From positions 85,037,234 to 85,101,233 of the forward strand of contig OY744532.1 of assembly GCA_963556195.1 (NCBI GenBank): 64,000 nt of DNA, written 5' to 3'. The stretch is from Sepiola atlantica. Lineage: Eukaryota > Mollusca > Cephalopoda > Sepiida > Sepiolidae. The notes under the pieces are model-generated. The model had not been told where the DNA came from and did not search any database. It saw nothing but the letters and a program-made list of their open reading frames with translations. Positions 45,470 through 57,034 of this stretch are shown piece by piece; the stretch's first letter is position 1; each line of letters opens with the position of its first letter. Made by a program: the position numbers and the translations under genes.

Positions 45470-45890
45470 TTGTCTTCCTTTTTCGTGCAGACCTAACCAA
45501 TATTACGGCACTCAAGTGAGACTGTCAGTGTGTTTCTGACAGAGATTTACCATCGTCACGTCCTGCGTCAGTACCCACTTCTCATCCAAAGCTCATAATG
45601 TTCGCAGGCAATGCCTGACCAGAATCTCAGAAGCAACTTACCCTGTTAAGATGCAGACATCCCCAATGCATGTATTTTAAATTTGTGACTACATTCAGCA
45701 CTGATGCATGCCATTGAAAGGTCAATTTTACGCTACTAATTACTGCATTAAGTTCGCTTAAATTATTGTATCTGACCTCCTTCACAACTAACAAGCAGTT
45801 TCCGTTGACTTCCAACACCATTTTCGTTGCCACGGAACTTGCGACCACAAACACATTCATTTCGTCGCTATTCACGAACAATCCTCCGCC
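45470..45890 (-). pseudogene. Ty3/Gypsy pol relic 2: RNase H and following region
   Basis: An 84-codon minus-strand frame (45881-45627) reads DEMNVFVVASSVATKMVLEV, then NLSELNAVISSVKL. Gypsy RNase H has VFVDASS.A.GVVLEV and AELDAV, so the first catalytic Asp (VFVDAS) is replaced by Val here. Downstream on the minus strand the text continues TKAASEILVRH, then DVTMVNLCQKHTDSLT, a standard region after RNase H, with stops. It is the 3' end of the relic; integrase was not found. Confidence 0.75.
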
Positions 45891-45929
45891 GACAACATCT
45901 AATGTGTATACTTAAACCATTGTTTGTAT

Positions 45930-46110
45930 GAAGATGTGACAAAGAGAGGAATCCCTGACCTCATGTTCCATCCCTTGGTTAGTGCACTTGCTTGACGCTT
46001 CGTATACACGGTTCAAGTGTCATAGCGTACAGGAAAATAACCTACCAGTTTCCTTCACAGGGTAAATATGTCAACGGGTCGCTATGCGGGTAATTTTCGG
46101 AAACTAAGCT
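45930..46110 (+). repeat. SINE inserted in the Gypsy relic
   Basis: A tRNA-like head (CCTTGGTTAGTGCACTTG as A box region, ACGGTTCAAGTGTC as B box, 45972-46024) is followed by a tail with ACGGGTCGCTATGCGGGTAATT. It separates the RT part of the minus-strand Gypsy relic from its RNase H part, so it is younger than the relic. Confidence 0.55.
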
Positions 46111-46119
46111 TTTCATTTT

Positions 46120-46720
46120 AATCAAAACGTGCTGACCTAAGGCCATAGTCGCTCCGGATCCTTACAAACTAACCCGTAATTTAAAGAAATTAGACGTTCA
46201 TCAATAAAACTGCCGTCGACCTACGCTGACGCGGCACTTTTGATTTTCATGATCTTGAGACGTTATTACTGTAATGTCGAATATCAAGACAAGCGGCGCT
46301 ACATTTATGCCGACACCCAGTAACGCAAAGCAAAATTGTTTACCATTAATTATTTTTCTTTAAAATGGCCATAGATTGTGGATTTGTATGTATGCATTTC
46401 TCAGGTCCCAAAGCACTACATTGATCCGTTGTTGGCGCCAGTATTTGCGCACACACCTTTGTGATTACAGTAAATACATCAACAAATATTATAGTACCGG
46501 TCAGACCTTCTGCTTATTCTCTCACCCTATCACCATCAACAGAATAATCCCCTTTTAATCGGACAAGTTTCTTATCAATGAAATGCAATAGCCATCGATT
46601 ACGTTGCCGCATAGCAAGTTCCTCCTCATACTAATAGCAGATGTCTTCAGTTTTTATGTACTTCTATACACTATTTGGCAGGTCACTGGGAGAATAGCTA
46701 CTCGTCTATTTCAACGGCAC
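46120..46720 (-). pseudogene. Ty3/Gypsy pol relic 2: reverse transcriptase
   Basis: On the minus strand the reading gives, in shifting frames, INVVLWDLRNAYIQIH (about 46430-46380; Gypsy has LDLR.AYLQI), then LLGVGINVAPLVL (about 46330-46290; RLGFGLNVAPL), then SAASAYVDGSFIDE (where YxDD would be; the second Asp reads Gly here), then GLVCKDPERLW. Several stops and frameshifts interrupt it. The motif order is right for Gypsy RT. The loss of one Asp of YxDD and the broken frame mean it is dead. Confidence 0.75.
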
Positions 46721-46749
46721 AGTCCATATCTTCCTTCTCCGATCGAATG

Positions 46750-47765
46750 TTACACTAAACGGGCGCGTCAATAGAAATTGCATCAAAACTGTTTAAGTTT
46801 CTTCACTTAATTCAGTCAGGATGACGCATCCGAGCTCCTTGATCGACTCAATACAAAGGAGATCAAATCCTATCACTAGTCCGTTCACAGCGAGGACATA
46901 AACATGAACGGGCTGAAGCTTCTCGACACCCAACTTGAAGTGCATTCAGAATTTATTGGTCGGCGTTCAATACTGCCACGTACTTTCTCCAGCAACGACA
47001 TACGGCCTTTCTCACCACCGTCTATGAGCATCTGAAATTGCCCAGAGCCGTGAATGATCGTTTATCTACGAGCACATGTACAAGGCTTTCTACCTTTGGG
47101 CGTTTCCCTGGCACTCTCATTAAATGTGCCTAATCCTTCGCATCAATAACAGTGTTTTTTTTTCTCACGGCTGAACCTCCGCTATTTACTGTCTGACCCC
47201 CTTCGAGCGTCTTTGTGTACAATTCCACGCCAAGAGTACGTATGGCAGTTGATTGTTCCGCTGCACATATTGGCACGGGGGATTTCTGCACCAAAACACC
47301 ATCATGCTGCGGATGTGGCGGTTGATACTTAGCACCTTTCATCATCCGTAATTAGAGCTGCTCTAAATTTATCAGGCCATTCTGCAAGAGGCTTTGAGAA
47401 TCGACCTGATATGTTGGGGCCACCCTGACAAAAATGAACACACCAACCATCGATCGCTGTAGCTCCCCAACCAGTCAAGCAAAGCGATGCATGTAAACCA
47501 AAAAGTCGTCTACCGTTTCCTCCGGCCGAGGACGTTCCACGAATTAATAAATGATTCTATCTCCTCTTTACTAAGCTGTAAGTACACGGCAAGAGCATCA
47601 TCTGGTAGTCGTAGCGGCAGAAAGCGCTCAATATTGCCAATAGCGAACAGTTTACAGACCAATTGCACATTCACTATCTATTGGACAGTGATCATATAAG
47701 ATGTGTCGCCACTGAATTCTAAGATTGAGCGGATATTGAAGGGCTTGCCGTCGATCTTAACACAA
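46750..47765 (-). pseudogene. Ty3/Gypsy relic 2: gag and protease region
   Basis: Starting near 47762 (minus strand), the text reads IERFLPLRLPDDALAVYLQL, then VDDFLVYMHRFA and LVGELQRS. These match Gypsy gag capsid sequences. Near 46960-46840 it reads VHVYVLAVNGLVIGFDLLCI and ESIKELGCVI, matching the C-terminal half of a Gypsy retropepsin (the usual text is LLG.D.I..LGG). The protease active-site D(T/S)G was not found. Stops (one near 47500) and frameshifts are frequent. Confidence 0.7.
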
Positions 47766-48345
47766 ATATGCGCGCTGAAATAGCTTGAAAGAATAAAAAA
47801 AAAGGTATTAAATAGCTATTAAATACTGTTGATTAAAACCACGTGCTTGCCACCGGAACCGCTTCATTAAATATACTGTGTTTTTATAAACATCGTTTCT
47901 AATACTACTTACTATGTCTCAATTATATTAGCCCGTCGAGAAGTCTATACCCATTAATACTTTGTTTTCGGCGTGAATTCGTGTTTTTATTACATCTAAG
48001 TGCTGCATCTAAGGTAGAAACGAAACCTTTCATGGAGCCGGTAGGGTAAGTCAGTATTTTTGCCCACTACTTGATTCGAAGTATTGCTCCTCACGTTAAG
48101 CACACAAAAAATACTAATACTTCGAATTAAGTGCTACTAGTACTTGTGGATTATGTTGCTTAAAAACAAGCAGATACTCATAGCAACATTTCGCTTTAAT
48201 ATATATTGAATTACCTCCCTTAATTTTATGCACATATTTATACATAGGTATGTATTGAAATAAAAACAAAAAGAAATAAAGGAAATATGTATATATTTGT
48301 TCTATTACCAATTACCAAATATGTTTTTTTGCAAGCGTCACCGAC

Positions 48346-48348
<3 letters not shown>
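47766..48348. other. Unassigned DNA
   Basis: No gene or repeat family recognised. Confidence 0.3.

Positions 48349-48397
<49 letters not shown>
48349..48397. repeat. (TA)n microsatellite
   Basis: Pure TA. Confidence 0.94.
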
Positions 48398-48404
<7 letters not shown>

Positions 48405-48423
48405 TTATAATTATATAATCATT

Positions 48424-48745
48424 AAAACACATCAATAGAAGATGTTATTGGTCCAACATAACTTAGTACTAGCTGCTGCTGTTTGGGTCGGCGACGAGTA
48501 AAACTGAAACTCTTACTGGGCTTCGGCTCAGTATGGAGGATGGTGTAGGCACCCAACATAATAAAACAAAACCTGCAAGAGGGCGGGTGAGCTCTATTGA
48601 ACCAATACACATAGCTATGAGTCAACCCGCTGTGCTTAGGGTGGCGACTATGGCACAATCTACTAAATGAGAGACACAAAAAAACAAGGTTGTAAGCAAC
48701 CAGCAGGGGTTCTTCCACCAGGAGTGATTAAAAAAAAAAAAAAAA
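48424..48745 (+). mobile_element. Unclassified poly(A)-tailed retroposon candidate
   Basis: A GC-richer block ends in about 17 A residues (48729-48745) on the plus strand. A minus-strand 98-codon frame across it has no recognised domain. Poly(A) and changed composition suggest a retroposed sequence; the family is unknown to me. Confidence 0.35.
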
Positions 48746-49214
48746 TTAAAAGACTCTGATGATGAATATATATTAAAACTAAGTAAGAATATGTAATAGG
48801 ACGCAATAGATCCTCATATTATTTCTTGCTTTACTAGGTGGCTAACATAAGTAATTACCTGTGATCGCTCACTAATAAAAATAGGTCATTTTTCTGGAGT
48901 CCGAGTTACCCAGTTTCTCAAGATTCGGAGTATTTTCTGCATCTTTCGATCGCCATTTTAGATCATTTTGCGCTGTAGAAACGTTTTACCAATGGGTACT
49001 CGCTGATAATGGCCGATTTATTTCCTTGGAATTGTAGCCAAAATAACCTCCCCAGAATGCCCCTCTCGTTGAGTTTTGGAGGATGCTTTCTCTACTTTCT
49101 TTTTTCATCCTCTTAAATAAGTCACTTCCAGTTTCTATGCTACCAAATGATGTTGATACCACCGCATTTTTGTGTGGGGTCATATTATAGTATTTCTGAT
49201 ATGTATATATGAAA
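48746..49214. other. Unassigned DNA
   Basis: No gene or repeat family recognised. Confidence 0.3.
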
Positions 49215-49385
49215 AAATTTTAATAATACATTTTTTTATTATTCTTATCCACAGACATAAATGTTTTTCTCCTGATATAGGATCACTAGTGTGAAGATAA
49301 CTTTTCCGCTAGTTGCACGATTTGAACGTCAGGTCACTTTTTAACTTAAATCTGAACCTCTTAGTCGCTATGACCGTCGTAACAG
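49215..49385 (-). repeat. SINE-like family T, copy 3
   Basis: Same order of blocks as 25730-25890: CTCCTGATATAGGATCACTAG, GTTGCACGATTTGAACGTCAGG (B box on the minus strand: CGTTCAAATCG), CACTTTTTAACTTAAATCTG, TGAACCTC, then CGCTATGACCGTC (A-box side on the minus strand). Confidence 0.5.
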
Positions 49386-50448
49386 CTGTACAAAATCAAG
49401 ATAAATAAAGTCTATTATGTTTTTCAAACGAACATATAGTAAGCGGTTTTATAGTTTTCGAGAGATCCAATGGACAGAACTTGCATTACCCAGACAGTCT
49501 CCGTTCCTTTGAATCCGTCTGCGTCTGTTTCATTTACGTTTCTAGTTGTGCGTATAAAACACTAAGATATTCAAACCTCCCTGCAGTACTTCAATGTTAC
49601 TTGTGGGGGCGTTTGAAACACTAGGACTTTTTTTTTATATTTCAGTTGTTTTAACAAGTAGCGTGGTCTGTATAGTGCCAGTTCTCACTTTGATTCCAAT
49701 TCCTCCTAGAATTTAATTTCGAAACTGTTCGTAGTGGTCATACAAGTATTCGTAATAACGGAGGTGTTGTTCATGTTTCATATTTCTTTTCAGTTCTCAA
49801 ATAAACTCCATGTATTATCTGCCTCTTTCAACATGTAGGACGACAACATCGACGTTTTCGAAGGTATATTTCTTCTTTGTTGATTGTCATCATAGCTTGT
49901 CGTTATGCTTGTATAGTTTTATCCGTTTGCATGTTTGTTTACATGCCCCAGGTAGTTGTATGTTATTCGTTTTTAATGATGACTTCGATTTGTGGCTTTA
50001 CTATTTGTCAAAAAGTGGTAGTTTATACAGTTTTTGGTCGACTACTTTCACACACCCATACTGTGTTTTATCTCTTTAGGCTAACTTGCTGCAATCATTA
50101 TGAAGTAATTTACAGTTTTATTCCTTTCCCATTAGAGTCGACATTTTGGGATTTGCTTTTTTTACGGCTGTTAATATCAATTCCATTTTCTTTCAGTTAG
50201 ATAGTTAAGAGTTGGAGAGAGAGAGAGAGAGAGAGAGCAATAAAAATTTAGGAGGCGCACTCAAAAGAGGGGAGTGAAACGGAAGTCAGAAATGATATCA
50301 ATCTCTTTCAGGGTTGATTCTGCCTTCTAGTCCTGACAAGTAACCGAGGCAGACGTGAGAAACGACCGGTCCTTTGCACGGGCCGAACAACGTTAAGGCG
50401 TAGTAAGCCCAGAATCGCTGTTATGATTAATCTCTCCAAGTAATTAAT
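49386..50448. other. Unassigned DNA
   Basis: Overlapping plus-strand open frames of 89 and 107 codons (49810-50200) are rich in Leu/Phe/Cys/Tyr and carry no recognised domain. A (GA)n run lies at 50214-50237. Confidence 0.3.
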
Positions 50449-50499
50449 TTGTTTCTTCTCTCTCTCTTTCTTTCTCTTTCTCTCTCTCTCTCTCTTTAT

Positions 50500-50537
<38 letters not shown>

Positions 50538-50596
50538 TTCTCTCTCTCTTTCTCTCTCTTTTCTCTCTCTCTCTTTCTCTCTCTTTTTCTCTCTTT

Positions 50597-50627
<31 letters not shown>

Positions 50628-50800
50628 TTCTCTCTCCCTTTCTCTCTCTCCCTCTCTTTTTCTCTCTCCCTCTCTTTTTCTCTCTCCCTCTCCTTTTCTC
50701 TCCCCCTCTCTTTTTTTCTCCCCCTCTCTTTTTCTCTCCCCCTCTCTTTCTATCTCTATCCCTTTCTCTCTCTCTCTCCCTCCTTCTCTCTTTCACAAAC
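50449..50800. repeat. Compound CT-rich/(TA)n simple repeat
   Basis: About 350 bp of TCTC, TTTCTC, CCCTCTC units with a TA tract at 50503-50535. A long Ser/Leu open frame across it is simply read-through. Confidence 0.93.
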
Positions 50801-51978
50801 TGTCTCTAGTTCCTATCGTTTCCTGCTTGAAAGAAAACGCTATCGCAACCATAAGTCCTGCGTCACGTGTTGTCGTGTTCAGCGGCCAAGATACACCAGT
50901 CAGCAGAGACGAAACCCGGGTGCACACAACCGGAATATAAACAGTACGTAACATGTTCAGGTCTCTCCTGCGTCGTCATGTCAATATTTTCTCGTGTGCA
51001 ATTTCTTTGGTCTGTTTTATGGTCATTTCCCCCCAGTTCTTGGTTTCCCGTTTCGCTCCTCTTGATGTTAGATTTGGTGACAGTAATCAGTCTCTCTGAA
51101 TTTTGTGTAAGGCTTTTAACTTATCGTTCTATCACAGTTTACCTAATCTTCATTATTCATTAGTAACCTTCCCCCTTTTGCCTTTTTTACATAGTTTTAC
51201 ATATTACTCTTCGATTGCAGTTGATTATTTTTTTCTTATCTTTTTATCCAATTTCTTAAGTGTTTTTTATTTAGTTTATGAAGATGCCAGAGTATATTAC
51301 CACGGACACTGCTTAAGTTTTTCTTGGTGTATTTGGTTGCTACTGTATAATTTAGTTTCGATTATCATTCTTGTTTTTCTCGGGCATTTTCTGTAAACTA
51401 TCTTTTTAATCACTGTTGATTTTATGTAACTCACTTTCAAAATGGTCAAGTATGTATAGTAAACGCGTCCATCATGTGCTCTTGTAACCTCTCAATTGGG
51501 TATTATATGTCTCTGATTTTGGTTTCAAAGTTTCACTTTCTTATTCTTCTTCTTCTGACTTATATAGTGCATCTTCTTCGATTCTAAATTCCATTCATCT
51601 ATCCAGGCTGAAGGTTTCTAACTTTATTTTCGTTTTTGTGCAAATAGTTTAAGAGAATCCACATACGTGATGTGATTTATTTTTTTCATTTTTATCCGTA
51701 AATGTTTATCTTGTATTGCATCTCCTGAGTTGGTGAGTGGCATCATCGCTATAATAAACAAGTAGTGGTTAGGGAGTGTCCTTCGAGAAATTCATCTCTG
51801 TAACGTTATCTCTGCTGGGTGTTGTCTATTTGGTGTATTACCGTCTCCATAAAGTGGACGATTTCGTCTGGAATTATGTAGATTTTAAGAATCCTATTAT
51901 CCACGTTTGTGGCGATGTATGGTATGTTTAATTTAGTATAATTATTATCATTATTGTCATGATTCTTATTCTTATGAA
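50801..51978. other. Unassigned DNA
   Basis: No gene or repeat family recognised. Confidence 0.3.
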
Positions 51979-52011
<33 letters not shown>

Positions 52012-52021
52012 TAGTAGTAGT
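51979..52021. repeat. (GTA)n microsatellite
   Basis: AGTAGTAGT with one GTGGTA interruption. Confidence 0.92.
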
Positions 52022-52959
52022 GTGAATTTTATCCACGATATTCATGCTGACTAGTCATTTGGAAACAGGTGAATTATCAATGTATACACAGAAACCTATA
52101 GAAAATATACAATTATAATATCTATTCATATTCTGCTAATTCTCCTTTGTTATCCTTCAATCATCTCGTCACTGGGTACACTTCATATTAACATCAGTGT
52201 TATAGATGGCGGGTGCAAGGGCGTATAACGTAAATAAAGAGTGAAATAGAAGAGAGGTAAACTGAATGACGTAAATAATTAAAAAGGATAGAGAAGATAA
52301 AAGAAGTGAATGAGAGAGAGAGAGAGTTTAAAAAGAGGATTGTCTATTACAGCATCACAATGTATTCAGAAATCATTTTGATCTATGAAAGTGGAGATAG
52401 GTAAAAGAGTGGAGAGAGGAAGAGAGATATAGAGAAGAGAGAGAGAAGGGAGCAGTGAGAAATAGGGGAGAGTGATACGGTAAAAAAGACAAATTCAGGA
52501 AGAAAAAGATGCGAAATTGATAGAGGATGGATGGAAAAGCCAGATGTTATATGATAAAACAATGTATTCTAAAATCTTTTGACGAGCATAGAACGTATCT
52601 TGAAGTGAGTGTTTGCCAATGTATTCTGTTACAGGTGTTTTAAAAACATCGATGCACTGGTATAAAATTTTGTTTTCATTTTTATTGTGTATCTATCGAT
52701 TTCTGAAATGTACGGAGAGCAATAAAATCGGGAGATATCGTGTCAGTATTTATTCTATATGTGATATCAAAGACTGACTCTCTGGGTCACAGATAATCTT
52801 GTAGGTTATGATATAAATGTTATATTTATTACACAATAAATACTTTTTAGTTAAAAAAACGTGTGTTTTTTTTTTGGGGGGGGCTATTTGACTTTGCAAG
52901 AGTCAGGTAAATTACTAATTGCATGACTACGTCCTTTTAATATTTAAGAATATAATGTT
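52022..52959. other. Unassigned DNA, purine-rich 52240-52520
   Basis: Contains GA-rich runs and a T10G8-type homopolymer near 52867-52885. No gene. Confidence 0.3.
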
Positions 52960-53225
52960 GTTTTTTATTTATTGAAAACAAATAAATACATATGTGAAAA
53001 AATGAGAAAAAAATACAAGACGAACACATTTTTAGATTGCAGACAGTTTCAGCCGTTAAAAAGTCGTTTCGTATTTGTAAGTGACTTAGTAAGATTATGT
53101 AAGTCCCTTACTTGGGGCAGAAGACCTGGGTGTTCCAAGTTCGATTCCAGTCGTTTCCACAGTTTCACTTTCACTTATGGATGTTGCCAACCTTCTCGTG
53201 GTCCTTCCCGTAAGGACCCGATGTC
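52960..53225 (+). mobile_element. tRNA-like SINE family P, copy 1 (A box deleted)
   Basis: Direct repeat of 53743-54020: GAAAACAAATAAATACATATG, AAGACGAACACATTT, GTATTTGTAAGTGACT, GTAAGTCCCTTACTTGGG, CTGGGTGTTCCA-GTTCGA-TCCAGTC, TTTCACTT, CTCGTGGTCCTTCCCGTAAG. It lacks about 40 bp covering the A box and D arm present in copy 2. Confidence 0.7.
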
Positions 53226-53742
53226 TTTCCAGAAAGATTTCTAACTAGAAAAACATCGGGGAGACTAATGCCAACACCAGAATCATCTGATTCACACGAA
53301 AGAAGAAGCTAACGGGTACAAAGCATTATCTTATACAGGTGTGCATAGATCGTTCTATGGAGGGGGTTGAAGTCGAACAACATGCACTTAGCGAGATGGA
53401 TGCCCTATTTTCAATAAAGAACAACACACTTTAAGTTTTGTATTTCCGTTTTTGATTTTTTTTAATTGAGAATTAAATAGTCTAGGGGGAAATAACTCGT
53501 GAACCCCATTAACTCTTCCAGACTCCATCGAGACACGACCACTCATATGAGTAGGATTTTTGGGAAAAGTAAAAATGGTGCGAATTATGAAATATATCGT
53601 CTACGAGTATATTGCTGTTGATATAGTAATACATTCAGAAAACTAATTTCTACATGAATCTATAATAAGGCTAGTTTTAATACGAGACTAGCTGGACCTA
53701 GTGGAATTTTCACGCTTGTTGTCTTCATTTATCTGCATAATT
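53226..53742. other. Unassigned DNA between two SINE copies
   Basis: No feature recognised in this half kilobase. Confidence 0.3.
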
Positions 53743-54020
53743 TACTGAAAACAAATAAATACATATGCCAAAAAACTGAGAAAAAACAACAAGACGAACA
53801 CATTTTAGATTGTAGACAGTTTCCGTCGTTAAAATGTAGTTTTGTATTTGTAAGTGACTAAGTAAGATTCGGTAAGTCCCTTACTTGGGAGGTCACGGTG
53901 GTTAAGTGGATATCGGCACAGACTGAAGATCTGGGTGTTCCATGTTCGAATCCAGTCTGTTCCACAGTTTCACTTTAACTTATGGATGTTGGCAACATTC
54001 TCGTGGTCCTTCCCGTAAGT
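53743..54020 (+). mobile_element. tRNA-like SINE family P, copy 2
   Basis: Second copy, about 785 bp downstream of copy 1, same orientation. It keeps the whole tRNA-like head at 53891-53965. Confidence 0.7.
53891..53965 (+). promoter_or_regulatory. tRNA-like head with A and B boxes (Pol III promoter candidate)
   Basis: GTGGTTAAGTGG (A box) and TGTTCGAATCC (B box) are close to consensus. Between them CAGACTGAAGATCTG forms a four-pair anticodon-like stem with loop CTGAAGA, reading GAA at the anticodon position (Phe in a real tRNA). There is no good acceptor stem, so this is a SINE head, not a tRNA gene. Confidence 0.6.
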
Positions 54021-54239
54021 AAGTCCTTTGTATTCATAAAAAACTCTGAACACAAACGTAAGTCGAACGCAAAGTAATTATTAATAATTTCACGTAGTAT
54101 AATAATAACCAAGTAATTGTAATAAATAAAAACTTTATTTTTATTAAGGGCATATAAGATCACGCTTATGTTTCGGAAAAAGTAAATGTCTCCACTGTAA
54201 CATTTTTTTTTAGCCACAAGAAGTATTATCAAAAACAAA

Positions 54240-54283
54240 GTCTAATCTGGCCCTCACTCTGAAAAGGTTGCCCGCCCCTGAAT
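54240..54283 (-). mobile_element. hAT-like transposon terminus
   Basis: Minus strand from 54283 reads CAGGGGCGGGCAACCTTTTC, then AGAGTGAGGGCCAGATT. This resembles the CAGGGGTGGGCAAACTTTTT...GGGCC ends of hAT elements. The other end was not found in the window. Confidence 0.4.
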
Positions 54284-54699
54284 GCACAATAAAACCATTA
54301 AGAGGCTAATTTTACTTATATATAAGATAAATATACTTTTATCGTTAAATAATACATTGCAACTCATGAATCATACTCACCATCATCATCACATTATCAC
54401 AAGGGTTGTTTTTTTTATTTATTTTGTCACTCCTAGAAGAGAAACCCCGCCCTGATTTCCCTCCATCTTGTACTTTCCCTGGAGAGGCGTGGCCACTCAG
54501 AACCAAGTTAGCTGTCGAGATTACTCTCCACCGTTCTTTTTTTACTTTCACCTTGTTTTTCTACCTTTGTCTCGGATAGTTTGGATAGTAGAAATGAACG
54601 TAAACCAAGAACTGAAACAATAATTAGTGGTGTTTCTTGTTTTAGAGGTAAAATTAAGAGTAACAGTAAAAGAATAATTATAAGAAAAAACCTAATTCG
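54284..54699. other. Unassigned DNA
   Basis: No gene or repeat family recognised. Confidence 0.3.
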
Positions 54700-55530
54700 A
54701 CCATGATAGTGCATACTCCCGCCTGACAACGTAACAAGAAGCCAAAGTCTTATCTGGCCTTACTTTACCATATTGTACGAAGTATTTCTGAAGTTATGCA
54801 TCTTAAACTATTCATCTGATCAGGTTGAAAGTGCGCATAACGGTTAGTTAGGGTTATAAAAGAGCATTAGATCCATACATCAACTTTGGAAAAATAGAAA
54901 GTTGTCATTCTGTCAAATTTGTTACCATGAGCAAACTTGTTTAGGTAACAGGTAAGGTCAGGTAAGATGCGGGACTACATTGGTTATAATATGGGGCAGT
55001 ATTCAATTGCTTGGCACTGCAGCAATATGTGGTACAAAGCCGGAAAGTGGAGGAGAGTAAAGCCAGCGCCCCTTAAAAAGGAGCACTCTGGCCTACCAAA
55101 AAATAGACTGGGCAGCCTCGTCGGTATTCCCCGATCCGGGCGCCTCAGGCAGTAAGCAATAACCTTACTCCACCTCAAAGAGGAAAGGCAAGGCCTGTGA
55201 GGGTGAACCTTTTAGGATACCTCAACTCGGCAGATAAAAGGCAACCGAAATACCAGTTCCTGCCAGATTGAGTGTGGAGAACGAAGTCGGGACTATTATT
55301 ACGCCATCTCGACGTCTTCAATACCGAAGTCACTGAAATACTGAACAGGATGGGGCGGGATCCAATATGAGCCAAGTAGCAAGTCTATACGATAAACAGA
55401 ACCAAAGTTATCGCCAAAAGTATGATTTTCAAATATTCCTGAACCTGTACGGTGACTATTGACCTTAATATCTCAAAAGTAAATCAGTTCTACTTTTGAT
55501 ACTCACCAACATTATGAGCAAATTTGATGA
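54700..55530 (+). mobile_element. Dispersed retroposon family R, copy 2 (interrupted)
   Basis: The 54700-54990 part matches 30760-31010 and the 55376-55530 part matches the following section of copy 1 (CCAAAAGTAT-GATTTTCA). The family U retroposon at 55045-55345 sits in the gap, so it inserted here after copy R2 was in place. Confidence 0.55.
55045..55345 (-). mobile_element. Dispersed retroposon family U, copy 4 (nested)
   Basis: Minus strand reads CTGGTATTTCGGTTGCCTTT, TATCTGCCGAGTTGAGGTATCC, CCTCTTTGAGGTGGAGTAAG, TTATTGCTTACTGCC and CGACGAGGCTGCCCA, in the order of copies 1 and 3. Near its 5' side ACGTCGAGAT may be a trace of the U2-like head seen at 38757-38815. Confidence 0.6.
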
Positions 55531-56955
55531 CGACTTATCTAACTATTTGGACGAAAGACGGTACAAAAACGCAGTGACTCAACAAACTTGATCGAAAACA
55601 TTACTTTTTTTACATTGTTTATATTCTTATTTTTAATCTACAGCGTTACGCGATTGTGCTTAATTATCCGATTGTCAAATCGTATCCGCCCACGTGTGCA
55701 ATCATTTTATTTTATTTCGCTTTGCTTTAGACTCGGAAGCACGCACTTCCGGCTAGTTGTTATCAGGTGTTTACTTGCTATACGGGTTTATGATAACTAT
55801 CAAGATTTCGGTGACATCAGTTTATTATAAAGGTAGGACGAGCAAATGTTTTGAGAAAAGATTAAAAGAAAGGAAACAGAAGAAGAAGAAACAAACCAAA
55901 CAGAAGCTGAGTTGTGATTCCGAGCTGTAGATTGACCGACGTAATGAAATGACGCTAAGAGGGTGGTAAAAGCAACCAGCTAAGTATTTCATAAACACGC
56001 TGTTTCCTAAATCGGTTTGCCCCACTTTGTTTGCTGAACGTGTCTATGGGAGTAAGTGGGAGCAGATTTCCTCTTTTGTCCTAACGAGGTGACAATAACG
56101 CGTCCCGTGTTTGTTTATTTGTCGTAGCTATACTCAGCGGCCCTCACTTGCTAAAAGTACCCAACCTCGATTTAATGCCGGCTCTTTTCACACAACAATT
56201 GCCCGTCCCTAAATAAGAGCTTTCGGATGGTTTCTTTATAAATAACGTGGGCGACGGTTCAGACTGTGAAACTTTGGATAGTGTACATTTTTTTTCTTCT
56301 AAATTTGATGTGGGCGAGAGAGTCAGTCAAATCAAAGGAAACTAGACGTTTATATGAATGCATGTAGATAAATCGATGTATATAAATCCAGAATGAACAT
56401 AAACGGGAAATCATATAAGTAAACAAAGCGAGGGATGAAACAAAGATAAAGTAAATATGAAAATGTAACAGAGATAAAGTAAATATAGAAATTGCGAGGA
56501 TAAAAGAAGAAAAGATAGATAATAACCGAATAAAGGGAGAATGCAAATATTGTTATTTTTAACAGTTTAGTTTGGTTGTTGTATGTTACGGCGTATCCAC
56601 CCTTTTTGGAGTATTTAATGGTGAATTAATCGTCTTAATTCAAATTAAATCCAAATTTGAAATAAACGCAGCGATTGGTCAAATCCATGATTTTGGTAAT
56701 TTATTTTATTCTATAAGTTATTAATACATTCAAATATTTATATATCAATTTTTGTAGGCATATATAGTAAATAAATAGTGTACACACAAAGAATTCTAAT
56801 TAAGTTATATATGGGGCCATGTCAGGTACTATTACATCATTTTGAGCCGACATTAGTCTAACCAAACCCTAACCCCAACATCAATATAAAACATTGCACC
56901 ACTTAAGGCATTTGAAAGAGATGAAAAAACATAAGCATATGACGGTTCCAAGTCT
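55531..56955. other. Unassigned DNA
   Basis: A 95-codon minus-strand frame (56546-56259) is hydrophobic without a recognised domain. ACGGCGTATCCACCCTTTTT near 56589 resembles the inverse of sequence near 23092-23112. No gene. Confidence 0.3.
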
Positions 56956-57034
56956 GGGGATTACGGAACATGTGACAACACTTCCCATCCAAATTCTTGA
57001 ATAATAGTTTGGAGCATATTCACAATATGAGGTG

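Noticed and set aside
50449..50940. 163-codon Ser/Leu-rich open frame
   Set aside because: It reads through a CT-rich simple repeat and has no domain.
53891..53965. A functional tRNA-Phe gene
   Set aside because: The anticodon-like loop reads GAA, but the acceptor stem does not pair and the segment is part of a repeated SINE.
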